Positions 23,063 to 31,424 of a DNA stretch of 64,000 nucleotides are shown here, one piece after another. How positions within the stretch are numbered: the first letter of the stretch is position 1; every line of letters begins with the position of its first letter. The notes below the pieces were generated by a model. It worked only from the letters and a program-made list of their open reading frames with translations. It had not been told where the DNA came from and ran no database searches. A program made the position numbers and the translations under genes. Source of the stretch: Paraurantiacibacter namhicola (GTDB lineage Bacteria > Pseudomonadota > Alphaproteobacteria > Sphingomonadales > Sphingomonadaceae); contig NZ_CP016545.1 in assembly GCF_001687545.1 (NCBI RefSeq), positions 682,001 to 746,000 of the forward strand. The letters run 5' to 3'.

Positions 23063-23257
23063 ATGACCGATCACAACAAGGATCACGACAACAAGCAGGC
23101 CCAGGGCAACAAGCCCGCCAACGCCCCCGGCCAGGCGCAGCAGGGCGAAAAGTCCGGCCAGGCCCAGCAGGGCGAGAAGTCCGGCCAGGGCGACAAGGGC
23201 GACCACGGCTCCAAGGACAAGCAGCCGCAGCAGGGCAAGCCCTCCGCAAACGGCTGA
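23063..23257 (+). CDS. Small hydrophilic repeat protein
   Basis: 64 aa from ATG 23063 with AAGGA 8 nt upstream. Almost entirely Asp, Lys, Gln, Gly, Asn and His, with the internal duplication 'QAQQGEKSG' twice in tandem. It must be disordered and resembles hydrophilin-type stress proteins in composition only. It is followed by a GC hairpin at 23293-23323. Confidence 0.55.
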   Translation: MTDHNKDHDNKQAQGNKPANAPGQAQQGEKSGQAQQGEKSGQGDKGDHGSKDKQPQQGKPSANG

Positions 23258-23292
23258 CGCGCCTTTACGCACACCGGTGACGTAACCGGACA

Positions 23293-23323
23293 GGCGGCCG
23301 CTCCTTACGCAGGGGGCGGCCGC
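23293..23323 (+). terminator. GC hairpin downstream of the 64-aa gene
   Basis: GCGGCCGC at 23294-23301 pairs with GCGGCCGC at 23316-23323 (8 bp perfect). There is no long T-run, so terminator strength is uncertain. A second hairpin, GGCCCCGC/GCGGGGCC, lies about 30 nt further on. Confidence 0.4.
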
Positions 23324-23450
23324 TGCGCGTTTGGCGCATTGGGGCGGCCCGATGGCCCCGCGCCGCAGCGGGGCCGCCGTCCTGCGCGCCTGTGATTTGC
23401 CTCTCCGCAGGCCTGTGATACGCTCACTCCGGATTTCGAGGGGACGCATC

Positions 23451-24005
23451 ATGAAAGACACAATCATCCTGATCGCTTCGGCGGCCTTGGTCGCTGGGCT
23501 GGGCTCCGGGCTGGAGGGTGCTCCGGCGGCTGCGCAGGATGTGGATTTGCAGCGGACGCTGAATGAGGCGACGGCCGAGCCTGACAGCTACGAGGAGACC
23601 GTCACGGTCGAGATCGATGCCGAGGTCGAGGAAGAGGCGCCCGCAGAGGGCGACGGCGACGATTACCTCTCCAAGATGTTCTCCGGTAAACCCTTCCTAG
23701 AAGGCGATGCGATGGCAGCGGCGCTCGCGGAGGCGGACAAATTTCCGCTCGGCAGCAGCAAGAACCCCGTCCGTGTCAGCCAGCCGCAGGGCCAGCGCGC
23801 TTACCTGCGCCGCCTCCGCTGCCCCGGCGGCGACCAACCCGCATTCGGCCGCGTCGGCAATGTCGGCCCGGGCGTGTTCGATAGCATCGTGGACCTTTAC
23901 GAGGTGGAATGCGCAGACGGATCGGTGCACGAAATCTACATGGACATGTACCACGCTGGCCATGTGGAAGACCGGCCCGTGCCCGGCTTCACCATCACGC
24001 CCTGA
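23451..24005 (+). CDS. Hypothetical secreted protein
   Basis: 184 aa from ATG 23451 ('MKDTIILIASAALVAG'). A signal peptide ends about residue 28 ('APAAAQ'), followed by a very acidic linker (residues 48-68) and a C-terminal domain with two cysteines ('RRLRCPGGD', 'YEVECADGS') and a Tyr/Asp/His-rich end. The C-terminal domain looks folded, with probable disulfide. No family recognised. It converges with the Sel1/Hcp-like gene. Confidence 0.75.
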   Translation: MKDTIILIASAALVAGLGSGLEGAPAAAQDVDLQRTLNEATAEPDSYEETVTVEIDAEVEEEAPAEGDGDDYLSKMFSGKPFLEGDAMAAALAEADKFPLGSSKNPVRVSQPQGQRAYLRRLRCPGGDQPAFGRVGNVGPGVFDSIVDLYEVECADGSVHEIYMDMYHAGHVEDRPVPGFTITP

Positions 24006-24050
24006 TCGCGCCGGGCCAGGCTTCCGCCGCGGGCCCTGCGCTCGCCCCCC

Positions 24051-25487
24051 TTACAGCCCGTCCTGCACCTTGAAATCGCACAGGCCGTTCACGTCCCGGT
24101 GGCACACCAGGAACCGCGTGTTGCGGCCCAGGCTGCCGACGTAGCGTGTGGGCGTATTGCTGCTGTACAGTTCGGCCCGGCGCTGGCGTTCTGCCGCTGC
24201 GGCGCGCGCATTGTGGTCGGCCAGCCGGCCACGCACGATGCGCTCTGCCAGCAACCGGTCATTCGAAGGCGCGGTGGTCCACAGGCTGTAAGCGGTCAGG
24301 TCGATATCGCGCAGCTGGTCCAGCCTGTTGCCGGCCTTCGCGCGGCTGAACACGTAATTCGCCGCCGGGCCGGACCGGAAATCGTTGATCGCGATGTAGA
24401 ATGCGCCCGTCCAGTCGCCATAGGCCAGCATCCGGTCCAGCAGGACGATGCGTGCGCCATCCTTCTGGCCATGCTGCTGCGACCAGCGCGGGAAGCTGGC
24501 CCAGCGCTGCTGTTCGTCGCAGGCCTGCTTCAGCCCCAGCCGGCACCCTTCCGCAAAGGCGGGCAGGACCTCGGCGTAATCCTCCGCCACGATCAGCACG
24601 CTGGCCTTGTTGAAGCAGCTGACCGCCGTGCCCAGCCGGCAGGCGGCGTCGGAATACATCCGGCCGCGATCGGGGTCGTAAGCGCGGCTGGCAGGGTTGG
24701 AGAACATGTGCTCTCCCGCCGTGCAGCCCTGGATCACGCGGTTCTTGCAGGCGGACAGCGCATTGCGATCGGCCAGCTGCCAGTCCACCGCCTGCGGGAA
24801 TTCGCCATTGCCGCCATCGAAGGCCAGCACCGTCGCCACCGAGCAGGTGCTGACCAGCCCGGCCTCGCAGGCCTTGCCCCAGCTATCCGCTACCTCCTTC
24901 GCGCGGGCCTGGCGCGCGGGCACTTCGTCGATCAGCAGGTTGAACAGGACATCGCAGCTGTCCTTGTGCGGTGTCTCGCAGCCCAGCTTGAAATAGGCGA
25001 TGCCGCGTTCCCTGTCCGGCACCAGGCCGACGGCGCCATCCAGGTGGGCAGAGCCGAGCAGCTGGCAGGAATAGCCGTCCTTCATGCGGCAGGCCTTGTC
25101 CAGATACGCCACGCCCTTGGGGTGGTTGGCCGTCATGCCGCGCCCGTTCGATACGAACAGCTGGCCCGCCACGCCGCAGCTGCGCCTGTCGCCCAGCTCG
25201 CATCCGCGTTCGAACAATGCACGCCCGGCCACCAGGTCGCCTGCGGGATTGGTCTTGTCGATCAGGACCATGCCGGCATCGAAGCACGCTTTGGCATCGC
25301 CCGCGCGGCAGGCGGCGGCAGACTGCGTGGCGGTGCCCCCGGCAGGAGCAGCCCCCTGTGCCGATACGGCCGGCGCAGTAGCGATTACGGCGGCGAACAC
25401 GGCGCCGGACATGGCGAGAAGCGTGACGAAACGCGTGACGAGGGTCGTGAAAGGGCTCGTGACAAGGCTCGTGACAAGGCGGCGCAT
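24051..25487 (-). CDS. Exported Sel1/Hcp-like cysteine-repeat protein
   Basis: 478 aa from ATG 25487 (AGGGGAG 7 nt upstream). Signal peptide (about residues 1-43) built from an unusual internal repeat, 'LVTSLVTS' then 'LVTRFVTLL'. The mature part contains eight copies of a (Ala/Gly)-Cys-x7-Cys motif, e.g. 'ACRAGDAKAC', 'GCELGDRRSC', 'ACRLGTAVSC', each in a helical Sel1-like repeat. This is the disulfide-bridged arrangement of Helicobacter cysteine-rich (Hcp) proteins. The C-terminal 120 residues lack the repeats but keep two cysteines. Role in the periplasm unknown. A 12-bp tandem repeat lies upstream. Confidence 0.85.
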   Translation of the reverse strand: MRRLVTSLVTSPFTTLVTRFVTLLAMSGAVFAAVIATAPAVSAQGAAPAGGTATQSAAACRAGDAKACFDAGMVLIDKTNPAGDLVAGRALFERGCELGDRRSCGVAGQLFVSNGRGMTANHPKGVAYLDKACRMKDGYSCQLLGSAHLDGAVGLVPDRERGIAYFKLGCETPHKDSCDVLFNLLIDEVPARQARAKEVADSWGKACEAGLVSTCSVATVLAFDGGNGEFPQAVDWQLADRNALSACKNRVIQGCTAGEHMFSNPASRAYDPDRGRMYSDAACRLGTAVSCFNKASVLIVAEDYAEVLPAFAEGCRLGLKQACDEQQRWASFPRWSQQHGQKDGARIVLLDRMLAYGDWTGAFYIAINDFRSGPAANYVFSRAKAGNRLDQLRDIDLTAYSLWTTAPSNDRLLAERIVRGRLADHNARAAAAERQRRAELYSSNTPTRYVGSLGRNTRFLVCHRDVNGLCDFKVQDGL

Positions 25488-25575
25488 GCGGAACTCCCCT
25501 GTGTTGCAGGTGGGATCTGCTCCCGCCGCGCCGCGCCGTCCAATGACAATTGTCGTTAGCCCCCTGCTGCCGTCC

Positions 25576-25671
25576 CCGCCGCCGTCCCCGCCGCCGTCCC
25601 TGCCGCCGTCCCCGCCGCCGTCCCTGCCGCCGTCCCTGCCGCCGTCCCTGCCGCCGTCCCTGCCGCCGTCC
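25576..25671. repeat. 12-bp tandem repeat, eight units
   Basis: Eight contiguous copies of C(C/T)GCCGCCGTCC, 89 nt upstream of the start of the Sel1/Hcp-like gene. Only the second base varies. Between 25488 and 25948 I see no other gene; the remainder is plain GC-rich sequence. Confidence 0.9.
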
Positions 25672-25921
25672 CAACCCTCTCGCGCGCCGGGGCGGTTGGC
25701 GGTGATGCCCGTTCCCCGCGCAGGTGAGCGGCCTGTCCTACAAGGGGCGCGCCATGCTTCGCGGCGGGGCATGGTTATCCTGTCCTGCCCGATCTCCCCC
25801 TTGTCGCCCCCCGGCTGGCCCGGATGCAAAGGTGCGCCAGGGGCGCGGTTTTTGTCCTCTGGACTGTGTAACACCTGTAACACCTTCAGCTTCGCCTTCC
25901 CGAAGCTGAACGGATGGGCGG

Positions 25922-25960
25922 GTCAGCGTGCCCAGTCAGCGTGCCCAGTCATCGTGCCGG
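25922..25960. repeat. 13-bp tandem repeat with stops in three frames
   Basis: GTCAGCGTGCCCA occurs at 25922-25934 and 25935-25947, with a diverged third copy at 25948-25960. Each copy gives a TGA on the minus strand; because 13 is not a multiple of 3, the three stops fall in three different frames at the end of the SNase-like gene. Confidence 0.8.
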
Positions 25961-26548
25961 GTCGCACCAGTCGATGGGCGATTCGCCCCAGCCGCTGCCG
26001 CCCGCCAGGCCCGCGCCTCGCATGTGCTCTGCCAGCAGGCTGCGCGTGCCGTCGGGAGCTGTGCGGCGGGCATTGCGCAGTTCGCGGCCGTACTGGTCGC
26101 GGGGAGGCTCCGCCCCGCCGTTCCATTCGAAGGGCCCCGCGCGCAGCCATGCCAGCAGCGCGCCGCGCGCGGCGATGGCGGCGGTGCGCTCGGCCTCGCA
26201 GGCGCCTTCCAGCTCCGGCGCGTCGAAGCCGGCCAGGCGGATGCGGCGCGGCGGCGCGCCCTTGGCTGAACCGGCAGGCGGGGGCAGCCATACGGTGTCG
26301 CCATCGATCACGCAGGCGGCGCTCGACTGGCCGCGCCCGCACAGGCTGAAGGCGCGCTGCACCTGCACCCACTCGCCACCCGCATCGCCATCCCCGTGCC
26401 ACCAGCGCAGGCCCAGCGTCAGCGCGGCGGTGACCAGGACCAGCCCGGCGATCCGGCTCCAGCGCCGCCAGCCAGCCTTGCGCCTTCGCTTCGCCTGCCA
26501 TCTGGCATCGAAGCGCGGGGCAGGCGGGGAGGATCTGCGGCGGCTCAT
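25949..26548 (-). CDS. Membrane-anchored SNase-like nuclease
   Basis: 199 aa. A basic N-terminus is followed by one membrane segment (about residues 33-49) and a staphylococcal-nuclease fold: 'CVIDGDTVWL', then 'IRLAGFDAPELEGACEAE' (Arg and Glu of the active site) and 'DQYGREL' (second catalytic Arg). Three cysteines lie outside the core. It is likely to degrade nucleic acid on the outer face of the inner membrane (inference). The stop is provided by the last copy of a 13-bp tandem repeat. A second SNase-like gene lies 2 kb away. Confidence 0.85.
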   Translation of the reverse strand: MSRRRSSPPAPRFDARWQAKRRRKAGWRRWSRIAGLVLVTAALTLGLRWWHGDGDAGGEWVQVQRAFSLCGRGQSSAACVIDGDTVWLPPPAGSAKGAPPRRIRLAGFDAPELEGACEAERTAAIAARGALLAWLRAGPFEWNGGAEPPRDQYGRELRNARRTAPDGTRSLLAEHMRGAGLAGGSGWGESPIDWCDPAR

Positions 26549-26644
26549 CCCGCTGCCTTACCCGAACGGGCGAAATCGGCTAGGCTGGCGGGCGCAGAAT
26601 CGACGGGTCGCTTCCACCTGATGCTTGAAGAGGGGAGTGAGACG

Positions 26645-27301
26645 ATGAGTGACGATCAGCCAGGCGCTGCATTGGGCCGCAGGGCGGTTGTGATGGGCGG
26701 TCTGGCGGCGGCGATGCTGCCGGGCGTGGCCCGCGCGGATGTCGTGTGCCGCGACAATCCGTACCACGGCATCCGCCAGTGCAGCAGCGGGATCCGCCGC
26801 ATACAGCTGGTCCAGGCGATGCAGGAATGCCCGCAATGGTGCTGGGCGGCATGCATCCAGATGGCGTTTGCGAAGTACGGCTGGCGCGTGCCGCAGACCG
26901 ACATCGTGCAGCGCCTGTTCGGCGATATGCGCTGCGCCCCGGCGAACGGGTCGCAGATCGTCGCCACTGTGAACAGCGGCCCCTGGCGGGACGTGCGCGG
27001 GCGCATGTTCAGGGCGCGCGCCGCGCCGCTCGCGGACCTCGATTTCGGCATGTCGAACGGCAACGCCCTGCGCGATGCGGCTTGGCACCTGGCGGACGGC
27101 ATACCGCTGATCAACGGCGCGCTGAACCATGCGACCCTGCTGACATCGATGACCTACGCCATCGACCGCCAGGGCCGCGTGTTCCTGCAAGAGATGATCG
27201 TGCGCGATCCCTATCCCTACCAGGACGCACGCCCATCGCGCCGATCGCTGACGCAGCGGGAGGTTTCAGGCACCCGCCTGCTCGTATCGATCAGGGTCTG
27301 A
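26645..27301 (+). CDS. Tat-exported papain-like cysteine protease
   Basis: 218 aa from ATG 26645 (GAGGGGAGTGAG upstream). The N-terminus 'LGRRAVVMGGLAAAMLPG' has the twin arginine of a Tat signal. The mature domain has the papain-like/C39-2-like active-site block 'ECPQWCWAACIQMAF' with probable nucleophile Cys66 and a downstream 'NHATLLTSM' with probable catalytic His162. Five more cysteines (35, 46, 62, 70, 97) could form disulfides. The fold assignment is good; substrate and role are not known. It stands between two reverse-strand genes. Confidence 0.75.
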   Translation: MSDDQPGAALGRRAVVMGGLAAAMLPGVARADVVCRDNPYHGIRQCSSGIRRIQLVQAMQECPQWCWAACIQMAFAKYGWRVPQTDIVQRLFGDMRCAPANGSQIVATVNSGPWRDVRGRMFRARAAPLADLDFGMSNGNALRDAAWHLADGIPLINGALNHATLLTSMTYAIDRQGRVFLQEMIVRDPYPYQDARPSRRSLTQREVSGTRLLVSIRV

Positions 27302-27328
27302 CGTCTCGGCCGCTGCTTCTGCGTCTGC

Positions 27329-28099
27329 CTAGCTATCGGGGAAGTCGGGGATGGGCGTCAGGCTGGTGAAGGCCTCGTCTAGCGGTGGGTGGCCCAGCGC
27401 GGGCCAGTCGATGGCGGGCGGGTCGACCCTTGTATCCGGTAGGCGGTCCAGCAGGTCACGGATCAGGGTCAGGCGGCCGCGCTTCTGGTCGTTGAAGTCC
27501 ACCACAGTCCATGGCGCGTGGTCGGTATGCGTGGCGGCGAACATGGCCTCGCGCGCGGCGCTGTAATCGGCAAAGCGGGTGCGGGCGGCCACGTCGATGG
27601 GGGAGAGCTTCCAGCGCTTCAGGGGATCGGCCAGCCGTTCGGCGAAGCGTTCTTCCTGGCTCTCCTGGTCGCAGCTGAGCCAGTACTTGAACAGGCGGAT
27701 GCCGTCATCGGCCAGCAGCTTCTCGAACACCGGGGCCTGCTGCAGGAAAGCATCGACCTGTTGCTGGTCGGCAAAGCCCATCACCCGCTCCACCCCGGCG
27801 CGGTTGTACCAGCTGCGGTCGAACAGCACGATTTCGCCCGCCGTTGGCAGGTGCTGGACATAACGCTGGAAGTACCACTGGCCCTGCTCGGCCTCGGTCG
27901 GCTTGCCCAGCGCGACGGTGCGGCACTGGCGCGGGTTCAGCTTCTCGCGGATCGCCTTGATCGTTCCGCCCTTGCCGGCCGTGTCCCGCCCTTCAAACAG
28001 CACGCAGATGCGCTGCCCGGTTGTGCGGGCCCAGCGGGCCATGGAAACCAGTTCGTGGGTGAGCGGCTCCAAGGCCGCGTTATATGTCTTGCCCTTCAT
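27329..28099 (-). CDS. ppk2: Polyphosphate kinase 2 family protein
   Basis: 256 aa, single PPK2 domain. It transfers phosphate between polyphosphate and nucleotides. Walker A 'FEGRDTAGKGGTIKAI' and the lid/Walker B block 'VLFDRSWYNRAGVERVMGF' are intact, followed by 'QEERFAERLADPLKRWKLS'. The direction (NDP or NMP phosphorylation) cannot be fixed from sequence. I start at ATG 28099; an in-frame TTG at 28135, 3 nt after the upstream SNase stop, is the alternative. Probably co-transcribed with that gene. Confidence 0.93.
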   Translation of the reverse strand: MKGKTYNAALEPLTHELVSMARWARTTGQRICVLFEGRDTAGKGGTIKAIREKLNPRQCRTVALGKPTEAEQGQWYFQRYVQHLPTAGEIVLFDRSWYNRAGVERVMGFADQQQVDAFLQQAPVFEKLLADDGIRLFKYWLSCDQESQEERFAERLADPLKRWKLSPIDVAARTRFADYSAAREAMFAATHTDHAPWTVVDFNDQKRGRLTLIRDLLDRLPDTRVDPPAIDWPALGHPPLDEAFTSLTPIPDFPDS

Positions 28100-28138
28100 G
28101 GCCTGCACGATGCGCGAAGAGGCGCGGCGCGGCAAGCC

Positions 28139-28579
28139 TCAGGCGCTGGCGCACCAGCGGTTCGCGCGGCGGCCCTGCCATGGCTCGGCCAGCCCTTCCT
28201 CCACCAGCACCATGCCCAGGCTCTGCCCGCCGCGCGTGACGACGCGCAGCTTGCGCCCGAAGCGGTCGGTGTCGCGCGCTCCTGCAGCTTCCAGCTGGAA
28301 CGGCCCTGCGTTGAGTAGCTGGGTGAAACGCCGTGTCGCCTGCTCGCCCAGGGCGCGTTCGGCGGCGCAGGCGGGGCGGTGCGTCTCCGGCGTGTTGATA
28401 TCGGCAACGCGCACCTTGGTTCCGTCCAGCCAGAAGGTGTCGCCGTCCACCACGCAGGTGACGCGCGGGGCGGAAGTGCAGGGCGCAAAGGTGGAGGGCG
28501 TGCCGGGTCTTCCCGCCTCCTGCCCTGCATTCGCCAGGAGGATGGGTACCGCAAGGCAGGACAGGAGGCGGGCCGACAT
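28139..28579 (-). CDS. Secreted SNase-like nuclease
   Basis: 146 aa. A short signal peptide (residues 1-19) precedes a thermonuclease fold: 'CVVDGDTFWLDGTKVRVADI' with catalytic Arg, 'NTPETHRP' with Glu, and 'TDRFGRKLR' with the second Arg. Paired cysteines 'CTSAPRVTC' and 'CAAE' suggest disulfides in the periplasm. Related to but clearly diverged from the anchored SNase gene at 25949-26548. Followed closely by ppk2. Confidence 0.87.
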   Translation of the reverse strand: MSARLLSCLAVPILLANAGQEAGRPGTPSTFAPCTSAPRVTCVVDGDTFWLDGTKVRVADINTPETHRPACAAERALGEQATRRFTQLLNAGPFQLEAAGARDTDRFGRKLRVVTRGGQSLGMVLVEEGLAEPWQGRRANRWCASA

Positions 28580-28728
28580 GACACCGACCTATCCCTGCGG
28601 CGCGGCGGCGGGCATCCGGACCACTACTGATCCGTATCAGCCCTTATCAGGTGGTCAGCTGGCGCTAGGCATGGCGCAATCGGTGGGTTAGGGCTGCATC
28701 CGCAACGCAATCCGAGGGACCACCGGCC

Positions 28729-29640
28729 ATGACCGCGCCGCAGCACAATTCCGGCGATAACCGCCACATGCTGGCCAAGGCGGAAACGCTGATCGAGGCG
28801 CTGCCCTATTTCCAGCGTTATGCGGGCCGCAGCTTCGTGGTGAAATATGGCGGCCATGCCATGGGCGATCCCGCCGCCGCGCGCGACTTTGCCGAAGATA
28901 TCGTGTTGCTGAAGGCCGTGGGCATCAACCCGGTGGTAGTGCATGGCGGAGGCCCGCAGATCGGCGCCATGCTGGAGAAGCTGGGCGTGGAGACCACCTT
29001 CGTCGACGGGCTTCGCGTCACGGACGAGGAGACGGCCAAGATCGCCGAGATGGTCCTGTCCGGCGCGATCAACAAGGAACTGGTCGGCTGGATCGCCAAG
29101 GCAGGCGGCAAGGCGATCGGCATTTCCGGCAAGGACGGAAACCTCGTCACCGCCACCAAGGCGCAGCGCAGCACGCGCGACGCGGACAGCAATATCGAGC
29201 GCGCGGTGGATCTGGGCTTCGTTGGCGAGCCGAGCCATGTCGACACCACGATACTGGAAACCGCCAGCGGCGCGGGCATGATCCCCATCATCGCCCCCAT
29301 CGCGGTGGGAGAAGACGGGCACACTTACAACATCAACGCCGACACGATGGCGGGCGCGATTGCATCGGCGCTGGGCGCGGCACGGCTTTTCCTGCTGACG
29401 GACGTGGCGGGCGTGCTGGATAAGCAGGGCGAGCTGCTGACGGATTTGAACCCAGCGGATATCGCGCGGCTGAAGGAAGACGGCACGATTGGCGGCGGCA
29501 TGATTCCCAAGCTGGAAACATGCGTGCACGCCGTGGAGGCAGGCTGCGATGCCGCCGTGGTGCTGGACGGGCGTGTGCCGCACGCCATGCTGCTGGAATT
29601 CTTTACCGCACGCGGTGCAGGCACGCTGGTGCGGGCGTGA
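28729..29640 (+). CDS. argB: Acetylglutamate kinase
   Basis: 303 aa amino-acid kinase, second step of arginine synthesis (N-acetylglutamate to its gamma-phosphate). Signature blocks: '[11 protein letters not shown]', '[11 protein letters not shown]', '[12 protein letters not shown]', '[15 protein letters not shown]' and '[11 protein letters not shown]'. The C-terminal '[17 protein letters not shown]' fits the arginine-sensitive type. ATG 28729 follows GAGGGACC. Its stop overlaps the GTG of the lipoprotein gene, so the two are coupled. Confidence 0.97.
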   Translation: MTAPQHNSGDNRHMLAKAETLIEALPYFQRYAGRSFVVKYGGHAMGDPAAARDFAEDIVLLKAVGINPVVVHGGGPQIGAMLEKLGVETTFVDGLRVTDEETAKIAEMVLSGAINKELVGWIAKAGGKAIGISGKDGNLVTATKAQRSTRDADSNIERAVDLGFVGEPSHVDTTILETASGAGMIPIIAPIAVGEDGHTYNINADTMAGAIASALGAARLFLLTDVAGVLDKQGELLTDLNPADIARLKEDGTIGGGMIPKLETCVHAVEAGCDAAVVLDGRVPHAMLLEFFTARGAGTLVRA

Positions 29641-30164
29641 GGAGGCTCGGCACCGTGGCGGTCGCTGCGATGGCAATGGCCCTTTCTGCCTGCGGCGGAA
29701 ACGATGCGCCCGAGCAGCCGCAGGATGGTGCGGAGCTGGCGGGGCAGGGCCTGTCCGGTCCGACAATTGCCGATTTTCCCGTGCTGCAAAGCGATGACTG
29801 CGCGGATGTGGCGCAATTCTATTTCGATGCCATCGCCGCGCGCGAGTTCGATAGGGCGGCCCTTGTGTGGGACGATCCCGTGGTTGACGATGCCCGCCTT
29901 GGCGCGCTTTTCGCAGGCTACACCCAGCCGAAATTCACCGTGTCGGACATCCGCCGCGACGAGGCCGGGCCGTCCGAAAGCTGCACGATCACCGGGGCGC
30001 TGGCAGACCTGGCCGATCCGGCACGCGTGCTGCGCGAAGGCACGGTCATCCTCCAGCGCGCGGCTGGTGACCAGGCCTCCACCCCCGACCAGCAACGCTG
30101 GCGCGTCCAATCGAGCGATTTCATCGAGGAGATGCAGCGCGCGGGGCGGGGTGGGCCGGCATGA
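29637..30164 (+). CDS. Hypothetical lipoprotein
   Basis: 175 aa beginning at GTG 29637, which shares GTGA with the argB stop. The lipobox 'ALSAC' places the acylated Cys at residue 19. The mature part, with two cysteines ('SDDCADVAQ', 'SESCTITG'), resembles SnoaL-like small exported domains only weakly. No functional call possible; coupling to argB is probably incidental. Confidence 0.72.
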   Translation: MRRLGTVAVAAMAMALSACGGNDAPEQPQDGAELAGQGLSGPTIADFPVLQSDDCADVAQFYFDAIAAREFDRAALVWDDPVVDDARLGALFAGYTQPKFTVSDIRRDEAGPSESCTITGALADLADPARVLREGTVILQRAAGDQASTPDQQRWRVQSSDFIEEMQRAGRGGPA

Positions 30165-30258
30165 TCGCGCCCATGCGTGTTAGTCGCTTGATACACCTGC
30201 GCGCCGCGCCTATCTTTGGTTGCAGCTCACTCCATTCAATCCGAAGGCGGTTCCCCTG

Positions 30259-30534
30259 ATGCAAGCGATACTCCAGATCATCGGCCTGCTGGCCAACGTC
30301 CTGATCATGCTGGTCATCGTGCAATTCGTGATCAGCCTGCTGTTCTCCTTCAACGTGGTGAGCACCAGCAACCAGTTTGCGGTGCAGATCTACAATTCGA
30401 TCGACGCGCTGCTGCGGCCGATCCTCGACCCTATCCGGCGCATATTGCCGCAGACCGGGGCCATCGATTTCTCGCCGCTGGTGCTGATCCTCGGCCTGAA
30501 CATTCTCATGATCATTCTGGGGAATCTTGCATGA
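30259..30534 (+). CDS. YggT family membrane protein
   Basis: 91 aa with two hydrophobic segments (about residues 4-27 and 70-88) separated by the family's amphipathic loop '[20 protein letters not shown]' and '[14 protein letters not shown]'. YggT proteins are linked to osmotic tolerance or cell division placement in other bacteria; the mechanism is unclear. Its stop overlaps the folD start (ATGA), indicating translational coupling. Confidence 0.92.
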   Translation: MQAILQIIGLLANVLIMLVIVQFVISLLFSFNVVSTSNQFAVQIYNSIDALLRPILDPIRRILPQTGAIDFSPLVLILGLNILMIILGNLA

Positions 30535-31424
30535 GTGAAGCCACACGCATCGACGGCAAGGCCTTTGCCGCGAAATTACGCGAGCGCGTTGGCGCGCTGG
30601 CGGAAGCGTTTGCCGAAACGGCCGGGCGCAAGCCAGGCCTTGCAGTGGTGCTGGTGGGGGAAGATGCCGCCAGCCAGGTTTATGTCGGGGCTAAGGGCAA
30701 GGCTACGGTCGCCGCGAACATGGAAAGCTTCGAGCACCGCCTGCCCGCCGATACGGACGAGGGCACGCTGCTGGCGCTGGTCGCACAGCTGAATGCAGAC
30801 GAAGCGGTGGACGGCATACTGGTGCAGCTGCCGCTGCCCGGTCACCTTAACGAACAGGCCGTGATCGGCGCGATCGATCCGGGCAAGGATGTGGACGGGT
30901 TCCATGTCATCAACGCCGGGCGGCTCAGCGTTGGGCAGACCGGTTTCGTGCCCTGCACGCCGCTTGGCTGCATGATGTTGCTGGCGGACCGGCTCGGTGA
31001 CCTGTCCGGGCTGGAAGCCGTGGTCATCGGCCGCTCCAACATCGTGGGCAAGCCGATGGCGCAGCTTCTTCTTGATGCCAACGCCACTGTCACCATCGCG
31101 CACAGCCGCACCAAGGATCTGCCCGGCGTGGTGCGCCGCGCGGATATCGTGGTCGCTGCCGTGGGGCGGCCGGAAATGGTAAAGGCTGACTGGCTGAAGC
31201 CCGGCGCCACCGTAATCGATGTGGGCATCAATCGCCTGCCGCCCGAACCCGGCTCCGACAAGGGCCGGCTGGTCGGCGACGTGGCCTTTGCCGAGGCCAG
31301 CGAAACGGCCGCCGCCATCACGCCCGTGCCCGGCGGTGTGGGCCCGATGACCATTGCCGTGCTGCTGCGCAATACTCTGGTTGCGGCATACGAGCACGCC
31401 GGGCTGGATACGCCGGAGATCTGA
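30531..31424 (+). CDS. folD: Bifunctional methylenetetrahydrofolate dehydrogenase/cyclohydrolase
   Basis: 297 aa cytoplasmic enzyme interconverting 5,10-methylene-, methenyl- and 10-formyl-tetrahydrofolate. Catalytic Lys in 'YVGAKGKA', '[10 protein letters not shown]', NADP-fold motif '[17 protein letters not shown]' and the C-terminal '[18 protein letters not shown]' are all intact. Start ATG 30531 overlaps the yggT stop. The next gene begins directly after its stop. Confidence 0.97.
   Translation: MSEATRIDGKAFAAKLRERVGALAEAFAETAGRKPGLAVVLVGEDAASQVYVGAKGKATVAANMESFEHRLPADTDEGTLLALVAQLNADEAVDGILVQLPLPGHLNEQAVIGAIDPGKDVDGFHVINAGRLSVGQTGFVPCTPLGCMMLLADRLGDLSGLEAVVIGRSNIVGKPMAQLLLDANATVTIAHSRTKDLPGVVRRADIVVAAVGRPEMVKADWLKPGATVIDVGINRLPPEPGSDKGRLVGDVAFAEASETAAAITPVPGGVGPMTIAVLLRNTLVAAYEHAGLDTPEI

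Noticed and set aside
25488-25883. N-terminal extension of the Hcp-like gene with Gly-Arg-Asp-Gly repeats
   Set aside because: The extension is just the 12-bp repeat read through; the ATG at 25487 has a strong ribosome site and begins a proper signal peptide.
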